DNA of 64,000 nucleotides from Setophaga petechia. Its lineage: Eukaryota > Chordata > Aves > Passeriformes > Parulidae. The stretch lies in the NCBI GenBank assembly GCA_024362935.1, contig JANCRA010000028.1:2702501-2766500 (forward strand), given 5' to 3'. Within the stretch, counting starts at the first letter, position 1; each line of letters opens with the position of its first letter. Below, piece by piece: positions 25,101 to 36,249 of the stretch. The notes beneath the pieces are model-generated. The model was not told the DNA's origin. It saw only the letters and a program-made list of their open reading frames with translations, and did not search any database. Made by a program: the position numbers and the translations under genes.

Positions 25101-26615
25101 CCAGCATCAGCCTCATTCCATGGCTATGACAATGGGAAGATGCCAGCAGCTCACATCCCAGGCAGCAGACCAAGAACTCAATGTTACAACTCACTTAAAA
25201 AATTTTTTTGACCAATCACACAAAGCAAAAGCACATTGACAGTAGTTCTATCCAACCACTACAAGCACATGTACCTGTGGTTAAAACAATTCTTGCTTAT
25301 TTCAAATACAATACCTGCTTGTAAACCTTAAAACACAACACACAGAGCTCCTTTATTAAGCTTCAAACTCCCTAATATCTCACTAGATAAACTTTTCTGC
25401 AGCTTAGGGAGTTATTCTAGACAAGCATTAATGCACAGACCATTGTTCTATTTGTCCTTACTTTTTACTTCTTTCATAATTTTTCTGCTGACCAATCTCA
25501 TGGCTGCTGCTCAGCTCCAATCACAGTTCTGTGTCTCTGAGGCCTTCTGCAGCTTTCCCAAACCCCTCTGATTTTATGGATTCCCCCAGGACTGTCTCAG
25601 GTTCTGCCCCGTGGAGCCCCCAGGCTCTGTGGAGGCAGAGCTTGGCTGGAACCACAGCCCTGCATAAATCACTTCCCCACTTCTGCCCTTTGTCCCTCAT
25701 CCCGTTTTTATCTCTGCCTTGTTTAGACAGGACAATAGCTGTACCACGCCGTGTGCTCGCACATTAGCCAGCACAATCTTAATTACAGTCTTCAGGCATC
25801 ATCATGATTAGAGTAATAAGCTGTAATTACTCTAAGGTGACAGGACTGCACAGACCTTATCTACATAGATAAGAAGATGTAGCAATATTTCATGTCGAGA
25901 CAGATTTTTCAGCAGCTACCCAAGGAGTGGATTCAGCCTGAGCAGACCCCATGAACACTTTCAGTCTCTAATGGAGTTTTTCTCCTCTCCTGCCAGCATA
26001 CAAGCCCACACATTATTCAGTAAATCCTACAAACATATTAGGCACAGTTTAAAACCTTCTCTTTCAGAGATATCTTTCATCAGTAAAGTGTCTTAAGTGT
26101 ATCAGGAAGGTGACTTAAATGTATAAATACGTAATTACACGCAATTCAATACTGAAGTGCATTAATATTTATGAGTGTACTGTATAATCTAAAAAAATTT
26201 CCATTTGTTTTATTTCTATTGGGCACATTAATCAGGCTGATGGTGCTGTAGGTGCCCTGGCAGGGAGGGGCCTGTGGTGCTGGGCTGGCTCCTGCAATCA
26301 CCTGGCTCTGGCCAGCACCCACAGCCCCAGCCCAGGCAGGAGAAGCAGCCCCCAGACCATCAATGACCTGCCTGCACCAGAGCATTCCTCATGGCAGGAG
26401 GCTGGAAGGGCACCCTGCATTCTCATCAGCTCTCAGGGAGCTGTGCCTCATTTATTTCAGCAAAGTCCATCTTCCTGCTACAGAAATGACAACTCCTGAT
26501 TAAACCCCAAACCCTCAGAGGCAGCAGAGCAGGGCTTTGTGGGGTGCATTATCACCCCCTGAACCCCACCCCAGAGCCAGCCCATCACTGCCCACCCCTG
26601 CCCTCTGACACCACC
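22110..26615. other. Intronic sequence upstream of the AUTS2 exon
   Basis: Mostly unique, with no second exon-like block. The segment 25770-25900 is a dyad-rich candidate enhancer, listed separately. A short poly-A tract lies at 23989-24000. Confidence 0.42.
25770..25900. promoter_or_regulatory. Candidate enhancer: TAAT and GATA dyads
   Basis: A 10-bp perfect inverted repeat (25808-25817 ttagagtaat; 25826-25835 attactctaa) is separated by 8 bp. About 20 bp further on there is a GATA dyad cttatc-N6-gataag at 25856-25873. Both are palindromic arrangements of homeodomain-type and GATA-type sites in non-repetitive sequence. Regulatory use is inferred. Confidence 0.35.
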
Positions 26616-26620
26616 TTAAA

Positions 26621-26928
26621 AACTGCATGGGAGCAACTGCATGGGAGCAACTGCATGGGAGGAACTGCATGGGAACATCTGCATGGGAGCAACTGCATGG
26701 GAGGAACTGCATGGGAACAACTGCATGGGAGTGACTGCATGGGAGTAACTGAATGGGAACACCTGCATGGGAGGAACTGCATGGGAACAACTGCATGGGA
26801 ACGACTGCATGGGAGTGACTGCATGGGAGTAACTGCATGGGAGCAACTGCATGGGAGCAACTGCATGGGAGCAACTGCATGGGAGCAACTGCATGGGAGC
26901 AACTGCATGGGAGTTACTGCATGGGAAC
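26621..26928. repeat. 14-bp minisatellite (aactgcatgggagc)n
   Basis: Twenty-two contiguous copies with no spacers. Variation is confined mostly to the last two or three bases (gagc, gagg, gaac, gagt) and first base. Three units equal 14 codons, so every frame stays open for long distances on both strands. Confidence 0.97.
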
Positions 26929-26929
26929 A

Positions 26930-27696
26930 ACTCTGTTCCCCTCCTTATTACAGGATTTTTCTCAGGGAATGCTGGATGAAAACCAGCCCTGTAAGCACAG
27001 TGTGCAGCAAATACACTGCTGCAGAAGTTTCCCTGGATGAACATTTCAGGTGCTGCTCAGGGATTTCAAGACTTGACCTTTCCAAACCATCCTTGTGGAT
27101 TATCACTACTACAATTCCAATGTTGTAAGAACTTATTTTCTGAATTTGCAGTGAATGTGACCTCAGTAAAATACAACATTCAAAAACTGATTATTAAAAA
27201 CAGAGTAGTTTACACTGGAGTGCTAGTTAAACCAAATTACAATTCTAACAGTCTACAACTATATTCCAATTATTTGCTCCTCAGGTTCTTGCTAAAGTCT
27301 TTTACAGCTTTATATCAGAGCCCAACAATTTATCCTTCACTCTAAGAATAAATTATAAAGAAATTAGACATTTTTTAAAACATCAAACAGTTATGAAATA
27401 TCAGTGTAATACTCCACTTTAAACACGGTATTTAGAAAATCAAGCTTGAAGCTGCCATTCTGCCCTGTTCACTATTCAGAAATCCAAAGGTCTGTGTCAA
27501 ACAGAACTGTAAGAAAGGAACTTCTGGATCCTTTCAAGGTACAAACAATTCACAGATGATGGACAAGACTAGTGCAGAAGGAAGAAGTTCATTAAGGGAA
27601 AAGAAAATACATTTTCAGTAGCTACAAAAGTCGATTTGAAATTCTTTCCCAGTTCCATCCCGAGCCTGCTGTCAGCTGTAGCAGCTCTGAGGGATG
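26930..27696. other. Intronic sequence, nothing recognised
   Basis: AT-rich unique sequence between a minisatellite and a solo LTR. Confidence 0.45.
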
Positions 27697-27702
27697 GGAT
27701 GG

Positions 27703-27994
27703 TGTCACCCTGGTTTTTTAAGATTCTCAAGGCCTTCTGATGTTGACATTCTTCTAAGGAACTTTATCACGCACTTTCTTGTAAATAACTTATTGTTTAC
27801 ATTCCTTCAATGGAAGAGGAGAGAATTGATGGACTGTTGTTGTAACCAGTGTCATTGGAGAGGTGTCACTGTCACCCTCCAATCCTCTGTCACCTTTGTA
27901 AAACTATAAATATAGGAGTCAGAAAATAAACGTCCCTTTTTCCTTCACCTTGAGAGAGGTGTGTGCTCGTGTTCCTTCGTGTCTGATAGCGACA
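27703..27994 (+). mobile_element. Solo LTR of an endogenous retrovirus, 292 bp
   Basis: Starts tgtcaccctg and ends gcgaca, with a TATA box (actataaatatagga, about 27905-27919) and a polyadenylation signal (aaaataaac, about 27925). It is flanked by a perfect 6-bp target-site duplication GGATGG (27697-27702 and 27995-28000), the length expected for class II (ERVK-like) elements. A second copy of the family lies at 48658/49150. No internal retroviral sequence remains. Confidence 0.92.
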
Positions 27995-28051
27995 GGATGG
28001 GACATGGGAGAAGCAAGAAACACCAAAGAGAACAGCTCAGAACCAGAAACC

Positions 28052-28111
28052 ATGGCAGAACCACCAATGGCAGAACCACCAATGGCAGAAGCACCAATGG
28101 CAGAACCACCA
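28052..28111. repeat. 15-bp tandem repeat (atggcagaaccacca)x4
   Basis: Four copies in register; the third has gaagcacca in place of gaaccacca. Confidence 0.95.
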
Positions 28112-28207
28112 CCCCACCCTCACCCACTGCACTGGGTACAGAGGGCCAGCTTGCAGGAAACGAGGATGCCTGCAGGGTACAGCTGAGAGGAACCCCACAG
28201 CCTGGCC

Positions 28208-28375
28208 AGCACAGAATCCCAGGAGGGTTTGGGTTGGGAGGGATCTTAGAACACATCCCATCCCACCCCTGCCATGGCAGGGACACCTCCCACTGTCCCA
28301 GGTGCTCCCAGCCCTGTCCAGCCTGGCCTGGGACACTGCCAGGGATCCAGGGACATCTCCCTCACAGGGAAGCAT
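28208..28375 (-). mobile_element. CR1 LINE 3' fragment
   Basis: The reverse complement of the CR1 3' end appears in order on the plus strand: ggtttgggttgggagggatc, ctgccatggcagggacacct, and gtccagcctggcctgggaca. It is the same subfamily as the pair at 4.2-5.2 kb. Confidence 0.92.
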
Positions 28376-28420
28376 CACACTGGGAATCATGAGCTGAGCA
28401 TCCAGGACAGCAACACACAA

Positions 28421-28638
28421 AAACTGAACCCAAACTGAGCCCAAACCTGCACAAACCCAACCCAAACTGAGCCCAAACCTGCACAAACCCAACCCAAACT
28501 GAACCCAAACCTGCACAGACCCAACCCAAACTGAGCCCAAACCTGCACAAACCCAACCCAAACCTGTACAAACAGCTGCACAAACTGAACCCAAACCTGC
28601 ACAAACTCAACCCAAACTGAACCCAAACCTGCACAAAC
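28421..28638. repeat. 32-bp minisatellite rich in aaacccaaactgagccc
   Basis: About seven copies of a 32-bp unit built on cccaaacctgcacaaac plus ccaacccaaactgagc, with internal sub-repeats and one irregular copy near 28565. The strand is strongly asymmetric (A/C-rich plus, G/T-rich minus). Confidence 0.93.
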
Positions 28639-28639
28639 A

Positions 28640-30812
28640 CTGCTGCTCTGGGTACCCAATTTGCCATCACATCTTGACAGTCCCCATCAACTCCTACTGT
28701 GTTTCTGTTACACTGGAGATTTTTTACAGCTGATGGATGAAAATGCCCCAAATCTTCAATACCTCTCTCATGTTTCATAATTTGCTATTTTAATTCCCGC
28801 AGAAACAAGATGTAAGGGTCTGAAAATAATGCACTGACCAGTCCTTCTAATCAAAACCAGAAAATAAAATGAGATGTTTATAATAACCATTAATTTACTT
28901 CCAGATAAAATAGTTAAATGTACTGTGTATTCTTCTGATGAATGACTAGGTTCTCAGAAGCATTTATCTAGGGGGGGAAAATTGCAAACACACTTAAAAT
29001 AACACCAGGGGGAAAGGAAGGCAGGTGTAAAGCACAATGCAGAAGAGAAAAGGATTCTCAGTGTCACTGTTATGGTATTTTAAAACACAAGGGACTGGTG
29101 AGGAGAGGTGTGGTGTCAGCTATACTGAGTGCAGCAGCCTGTCCATTAATCCCAGCAATTCCCTCAAGCCACACGACCTCCACAGAAAGGTTTAATCTTG
29201 TTTTGTTTGCTTTGATTGCACAAAGTTGCAATCCATTGCCTCCTGCATCTCTCTGGAATGTGAAAACAACGTGGTTCAGAGCTGTGCAGAAGGGGTTGTG
29301 CAGCAGAGAGGGGATGAAAGGCAGTGCCAGCCTGGGGATGCTGGGATGGGTGCAGAGGAAGGGAAACAAGAGCACAGCAAGTTGTGTCTGCTCCAGATAT
29401 GTTGTGTGAAAGCCCTTCTGTGGCAATGAGATTGCTTTGATTTTTCATCCCAAAACCATTTGTTAACAATAGCATTGATAAACAGAAGGTGCCTTTTCAG
29501 CTCCTGATTTAAACTGCACACAGAAATACATTAAGGCAACATTATTGAGGTTACAAAGTCAAGGGCTTGCAAGTTATGAAAGGCCAGCATTAAGGCTGCA
29601 GCCACCACCTTAATTCAGGCCTCTTGTGCATGCATGCCAAGATACAATCTTTAATTACATGATCCCATGCTCCTATTTCCCTACTCAGAATGGAAGGTGT
29701 TCAGCTAATGAGCAACCACTCAGGATTTTGTTTGCTCCTCTTTGTCCACAGTGTGGACCTAGGCCTTGTTTACTGGCACTCCATTCACAGCCTCCTCTGA
29801 ATGCACAATGATTAATTTCCTCAAGGGCTTTTCTGTACAGCTCCTCCTGATAGCATCAGATGGATGCTCAACAAATACCAACGGCCCATTTTACACTTGT
29901 TTTGCCAAAGGTATTTCACTATTCCCATTTTATAGGTGGCAATAACAGTCCTGACACGTTCAGGTCAGAAACATCTGTTAATTTTAAGCATTCACTGGGA
30001 AACACCTGAAATTTGATTTTTCAGAGAGCTTGGCTCCACTGAGCACTTTCTCTAATGAAGCACAGCCTTCATTGATTTCAGCAGCTGAGCACTCCTATAA
30101 ATTGGGCTTCAGTGAGCACCCTGTGTTATAAGGATACAGGAAGAACTCTTTCTAAAATAAAAGAACTAAAAGAACTCTTTCTTTCTAGTGCCATGGCCCC
30201 CCTCAATGCCCCACAGCAAACAGAACCTGGAGGTAGAGGAAATCCAAGACTGGTGCCAGCTGTTGAGCTGGTAAAATCTGCTGTCATACATGGAGATGAG
30301 CATCAGAGCAATTGATTGCTATTCATTTATTTCATGTTTTTCAGACATGACCTGTAATTCTCAGCCGTGTCAGCCCCTCCCTGCTCTGTTTTGTCACTCC
30401 CATACTGCCAGAACACGTTTCACTTGTGCAGAACAGTCCAGAACTGCTGGGGCCTGAGCAGCCTGAGTTAGCAAAAACCTCATCTGGGAGCCAGTGCAGA
30501 GGAAGTGCTGAGCAATGCCAGCTCCACTGCAGAGCACGAAGTGTTTTTCTTGAGGCTGCCTGGCCCTGTGGAAGGCAAATACTCACAGTTGGTTCTGCTC
30601 TGCCTGGCTCAGCCAGAAGCCTGTGGGCTCCTGCCAAGAGATGCTGAAGCTCTGGCTCCAGCCAGCTCCTGCCAGCCTCCAAGCCCCATTGTGTTTTCTC
30701 TGGAGATTTTTCTGGGTCTAACACAAGTCACCAGCAAAGCCCACCCAAGGTTTTGTCTTTGCTGCAGATTTGATTCAGTGACCTCCAGCACAGCTGGGGC
30801 TGCCTTGTGAGG
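28640..30812. other. Intronic sequence, nothing recognised
   Basis: Unique sequence. Open frames around 29.1-29.5 kb and 30.4-30.8 kb occur on both strands without splice sites or family resemblance. Confidence 0.42.
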
Positions 30813-30819
30813 CTGAAAC

Positions 30820-31195
30820 TGTGATGGTGTTCACAGGGGTCTGAGGATGAGGGGAGAGAGAGGATCTGACTCCGTGTTTCAGAAGGCTGATTTATTATTT
30901 TATGATATATATTACATTAAAATGATACTAAAAGAATTGAAGAAAGGATTTCATCAGAAGGCTGGCTAAGAATAGAAAGGAATGATAACAAAGGCTTGTG
31001 GCTCTCAGAGAGTCCAAGCCATCTGACTGTGCTTGGCCATTAATTAGAAACAACTACATGAGACCAATCCCAGATGCACCTGTTGCATTCCACAGCAGCA
31101 GATAACCAATGTTTACACTTTGTTCCTGAGGCCTCTCAGCTTCTCAGGAGGAAAAATCCTAAGGAAAGGATTTTCCATAGAAGATGTCTGTGGCA
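30820..31195 (-). mobile_element. Solo LTR, family A, minus orientation
   Basis: Reads TG...CA on the minus strand. It has the family signature on the plus strand: gatctgactcc, cagaaggctgatttattatt (polyadenylation region), ggatttcatcagaaggctgg, and near the far edge ggaggaaaaatcctaaggaa. It is flanked by a 7-bp direct repeat CTGAAAC (30813-30819 and 31196-31202). It belongs to the same family as 43265, 48665, 58081 and 62445. Confidence 0.9.
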
Positions 31196-31204
31196 CTGAA
31201 ACAG

Positions 31205-32715
31205 CAGCGAGCCCTGGTCTGTCCCTGTCCCTGTGCTGGCACCATCTCAGCCACGCTCTCTCAACTCCTCCTGCAAACTCCTCAGACCCTTTGGGGTTAA
31301 CCCTGCTGTCCTGCAGGCTGGCATCTGGCAGAGCAGCCAGGGCTCCCCTGCAGCCCATCCCTGCTCCCTGGGCACCACTGAGCAGATCCAGCCCCAGCTC
31401 TGAGTCCAACAATGAGTCCAAACCCCTCCATCCCCCCTGCTCCACCCAGCTGAGGGCCCCCAGGCTGCCACAGCCCCTGCAGCAGGGGAGATGGATTCCC
31501 ACTGCCCTGGGCTTATCTCACAGAGCTGTGCCTTAAATAAATGTGCCTGACTTACCCTGTGAGCAGCAGGGCCATGTGCTCATATTTATTTTCTTTGTTT
31601 GAGGAATGAAAAGAAATAGAAAAGAGATGTGGAGAGGGGTCCCTAGGGATGCTCCCTTTAAATCTCCATGCCAGGGAAGAGGGCTGCAGTGCTCCTGCCC
31701 TGCTCAGCTGGGACCAGAGATGAGGCAGAGAGAGGAGCAGTGCAGCAGGGCTGAGTTTGTTTGTCCCCTGTGCTGACACACACCAGGGTGTCACAGTTGT
31801 GGTGTCACAGGTCTGAGGCCAGCACTGGCCTGTCCCAGGCAGCCCAGCCTGGCACAGCCCTGCCCTGATCTGGGGCACAGCTGGGACTGGCATCTCCCAC
31901 TGCTGCCCTTGCCTTGGGGCACAGCAGGGCCAGGAATGCTCATCCTTGGGAAAGGGGCTGGTCATGGTGGGGAGAACTGAACAGTTATCAACAACCACAC
32001 AGAATAATATGAACCACAAATATTTCAATATGTCTAAATACTTGAGCATCTCCTCAGTTCTACACCAAAACTTCTGGATTTTTCTTTCTTCATATATAGT
32101 TTTCTTAATTGTCACTTTTTTTCTCATTTAGAATGGAAACAAATATTTTAAAATTTTAAACTTTCTCCCAAAAATAAAATTTTTGTAGATTTGTATCTGT
32201 AGCTATACAGTATTTGCATATACTGATTAAAACACACATTCCAGGAGATTTCACTGGAGGGAAATAAAATTCCACTGCAGAGCAGCTGGCACAAAGCTGG
32301 CTCTGGGCTCCTCCACCCTCCACACACATTGTGTTCTCTGAATAATTCAAACAGCACTTTGGCTGGCAGGCCACAGACCCAGGCAAGGCCAATAAATTTT
32401 ACATGTAAAGGGTATCCCCCTTATCTTAGGGTTGCAATAAATGCACGTGGGCTTAGACTGCTCTCATCCCTGCCATCCCTGCACTGGGAAACAGATGACT
32501 TCAGCCTGGCACCACTCATTAGCACAGCACTCAGCAGTCATCAAAAATGTATTATGGTTTGTAAATGGAATCAGAAGCACCCTGCACTCCTTGTCTTGTG
32601 GGAAGATGGTGCAGCACCAGCAAAGTCCAGAGCATTCCAAAGGTCTCAGGAATTCCCTGCAATCCCCTGGCCACGCTGAGCTGGGACACACCTGGCTTTG
32701 CTGCCCTGCCAGCCT
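31205..32715. other. Intronic sequence, nothing recognised
   Basis: Unique sequence; overlapping open frames on both strands near 31.1-31.5 kb lack coding character. Confidence 0.42.
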
Positions 32716-32719
32716 TGAG

Positions 32720-33718
32720 GCTGGATGGGAACACCTGGAGTGGGGACAGAGACACCACCCTGAGCCAGCCCAGGTGAAAACAAGGAGGAAATGCTGTAGG
32801 GAGAGATGGGAACACCCCTGACATGGATGGAAGTGTCCCTGCCATGGATGGGAACGTCCCTGCCATGGATGGGAACATCCTTGCCATGGATTGCAATGTC
32901 CCTGCTGTGGATGGGAACATCCCTGACATGGATGGGGACATCCCTGACATGGATGGGGACAGCTGGAGTGGGGACAGAGACACCACCCTGAGCCAGCCCA
33001 GGTGAAAACAGGGAGGAAATGCTGTAGGGAGAGATGGGAACACCCCTGACATGGATGGAAGTGCCCCTGCCCTGGTTGGAAACATCCCTGCCATGGATGG
33101 AAACATCCCTGCCATGGATTGGAAATGTCCCTGCACTGGATGGGGACACCCCTGCCATGGATGGGGACAGCTGGAGTGGGGACAGAGACATCACCCTGAG
33201 CCAGCCCAGGTAAAAACAAGGAGGAAATGCTGTAGGGAGAGATGGAAACATCCCTGCCATGGATGGGGACACCCCTGGCATGGATGAGAATGTCCCTGGC
33301 ATGGATGGGGACATCCCTGACATGGATGGGGACACCTGGAGTGGGGACAGAGACATCACCCTGAGCCAGCCCATGTGAAAACAAGGAGGAAATGCTGTAG
33401 GGAGAGATGGGAACACCCCTGCCATGGATGGGAACGTTCCTGCCTTGGATGGGAACACCCCTGCCCTGGATGGGGACACTCCTGCCATGGATGGGGACAG
33501 CTGGAGTGGGGACAGAGACATCACCCTGAGCCACCCCAGGTAAAAACAAGGAGGAAATGCTGTAGAGAGAGATGGAAACATCCCTGGCATGGATGGGAAC
33601 ATCCTTGCCATGGATTGCAATGTCCCTGCTGTGGATGGGGACATCCCTGCCATGGATTGGAAATGTCCCTGCCATGGATGGGGACATCCCTGACATGGAT
33701 TGGAAATGTCCCTGCCCT
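32720..33718. repeat. Higher-order minisatellite: 21-bp units inside 164-229-bp repeats
   Basis: The basic unit is 21 bp (ctgccatggatgggaacatcc and variants). Runs of it alternate with a constant segment of about 90 bp that begins ctggagtggggacagagac and contains ggaggaaatgctgtagggag. The constant segment starts at 32734, 32963, 33171, 33335 and 33501, giving larger repeats of 229, 208, 164 and 166 bp that differ mainly in the number of 21-bp units. Because 21 bp is seven codons, minus-strand frames of about 400 codons stay open. They are not genes. Confidence 0.96.
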
Positions 33719-33724
33719 GCACTT

Positions 33725-36115
33725 CTTCACCCCACAGGCACCTTACACCCCCACAGGCACCCAGAGCATCCCTCTGCACACCCAGGCCAGCAGGAGAGAA
33801 AGCAGCAATGAGCAAAGGACAGGACAGGATGAGCAGAGCACTCATGGATTGTGCCAGGTGCTGTGATCCATGAGTAATCCAACCTGCAGATTTTTTTCAC
33901 CCGACCAAAAAATCTCCACATAATAATGGGTTGTAATTATTGAGCCTTAAGAGAAAGTTAATCTATTTTAAAACAACTCTTTTCATCTGATATGTCAAGA
34001 ATTTGAAAGACTCAGCACAGGAGCTTTTCTAAGCTCTGTCTCTTATTCCTCTGGATTTTTTTTCTTCTTCAGGAACTCTACCACTCTACCACTGTTTTGG
34101 CATGTGGCATACAACCAAAAAAGACTGATGAGGAAGGATTTTAAAGACAAAGAACAGTGATTAGAAAATAAGGAGAGAGAAAGAGAGCTCAGCTAGGACC
34201 TGAGGACTGCAGCACTTAAGGTGAGCTTGGTAATATTCCTCATTAGGAAAAGGATCAGAACCTTTCTGCAATTAGAGGAAAAAAAGAAACAATGGTTCAG
34301 CTTCCCATCTGCAAATGAAACCACCTTCCAGCATTCAGGCTGGAAAAAGCCAGTAAAGAACAAAAGTTTAAGAAACAGAGCAATATGTAACCTTTCCATT
34401 TGCTGGCTTATTCTTCCCCAAGGAAAGAGATAGAGTGAAGATAAATTTGATGATCAAAAAACCAGAGGGATTACATTCTTGTACGGTGCTGATCGCTGGC
34501 AAATCCCCCTCTCTGCAGTTCAGAAGCACAGCTTAGCATAACAGACAAGATTTATCATTGCCTTGTCCTTCCACCACTCACAGAGAGACCTGAGTTTGCT
34601 CCTGTCTCCAGAGTCCTCACTCATGTACAGGAGGAAATAAACACCAGAAGTGTTCTGCTGCTCCTGTGCAAAGGGACAAAGCCTGTGCCCAACACAGAGC
34701 CCAGAGCCTGGGAAATGCCACATTTTCACTGTTTCTGCACTGCTGTGAAGGCATCACACCCTGGCTGAGCTCTGGGCTCAGTGGATGCTCCACAGTCCTT
34801 GTGGGATCACCCAAAACCCACCAGGTTCACACCTACAGTTCCTGGGAGGTCAAACAGATCCCTCCTTCCATTTGCATGTAGAATACAGAGTCTCCAGTTA
34901 ACTGGGCACAGAACACAGCATGAATAAACAAACAGGGAAAACCAGAGCTGGCTGCTTTCTCCAGCTGTATCTCAGGGCACAGACCCTGCAAAGCCACCTC
35001 ATACACCAGAGAAAAAGAGATTTTCCTTCACTGTGGCTGAAAACATAATGTCTTCTGCAAATATTCAAGCTATTTTGTAGACAGATCTTTTAAAACTGAA
35101 GGGTCATCTAATATTCAGGACTATTTAGTGGCTGGAAAAGCAATTACTGTAATATTCCTTGTTTATAGCCACCTAGAAGCTACAAATGTAACTTGGTAGG
35201 GATGCACAGTCTGGGCATCTGCTTCCAAAGCAGAACATCTCAAGTCAAGAGCTTTGCTAATGCCTGCAGCAAACTTGCAAGGAGTTACAAAAGCTGTGAA
35301 TCACATCACTCAGCAGCACTTGGAGTCAAACCCCACTTCATGGCACGGCTGCCTGCTCTGAACTGCTCCTGCTGCAGCAAACATCCCAACTCCTGTCTCT
35401 CTGTAAAACTTGCCTGGAGCAGGAACAGATAAAGCTCTGCAATGATCTCTCCAGAGCCACAGAATGTGTTAAAGAGAATAAGAACCATAAGCAGGAAATC
35501 AGCCTGCACTGGGAAGGAAACCTTTCCTAGGAAAGATTTGTTTTCTAAGCTGCTTGTAGGGGCTGGGATCCAAATCTCTCCTGTCTGACCTTCCCAGCAC
35601 TTGTGCCCTGCCAGGCACAGGATTAGAGCTGCCTGGCCTGAAGGTGAATGATGAATGTGGGGGCCTGGAGGTGGGTGTGGGAATTCCTGATCCCCCCCAG
35701 TGCTCCCTGTGACCTGCAGCACTCAGCTAAGCCCCTGACCACAAAGAAGGTATTCAGGGGCCTAAAACTATTTAATTCCCATTGACTGCCTTTCCAAAGG
35801 AAATAAATGGCTCCATGAATTTGGGCCTTCAGCCCTCCCATGCAGCAGAGCTCATCTGTGAAATGGAAGTAAAACCACATCCTATTCCATCTGTGCTTTG
35901 CAGTGCTAAATCCTGGGAGAGGGGAAGGGAGCAGCCCCCCAGGAGCAGCTGCACACCATCATGGAGAGCACTGCAGGCTCCTCCTGGGGCTCCTGGCACA
36001 CCTCCCTCCTCCTGGAGCCAGGCCAAGGCAGCCCCTTGGACAGGGAACAGGAGAGATCACCTGCAGCCCACAGGGCACACGAGGGATGCACTGCCTGTTT
36101 GTTTATTTTGGGAAC
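33725..36115. other. Intronic sequence, nothing recognised
   Basis: Unique sequence. An exact octamer motif (atttgcat) lies at 34870-34877. Confidence 0.42.
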
Positions 36116-36119
36116 AGCA

Positions 36120-36243
36120 GCAAAGGCAGTGTCTGCTCTCCCAAACCTCTGCAAAGCCAGTGTCTGCTCTTCCAAACCTCTGCAAAGGCAGTGTCTCCTC
36201 TCCCAAACCTCTGCAAAGGCAGTGTCTCCTCTCCCAAACCTCT
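36120..36243. repeat. 31-bp tandem repeat, four copies
   Basis: Unit starts gcaaaggcagtgtctgctct and ends ccaaacctct; copies begin at 36120, 36151, 36182 and 36213. Confidence 0.96.
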
Positions 36244-36249
36244 GCAGCC

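Noticed and set aside
26621..26928. CRISPR-like array
   Set aside because: Units are directly contiguous without spacers, and the genome is avian.
26544..27128. 194-codon plus frame and matching minus frames
   Set aside because: 14-bp minisatellite in every frame; no coding character outside it.
32464..33845. Minus-strand open frames of 410 and 399 codons (Pro/Ser/Ile/His repeats)
   Set aside because: They lie in a 21-bp minisatellite, a multiple of three that keeps frames open. Two frames are open at once and frames shift at each higher-order unit. No splice or promoter context and no family.
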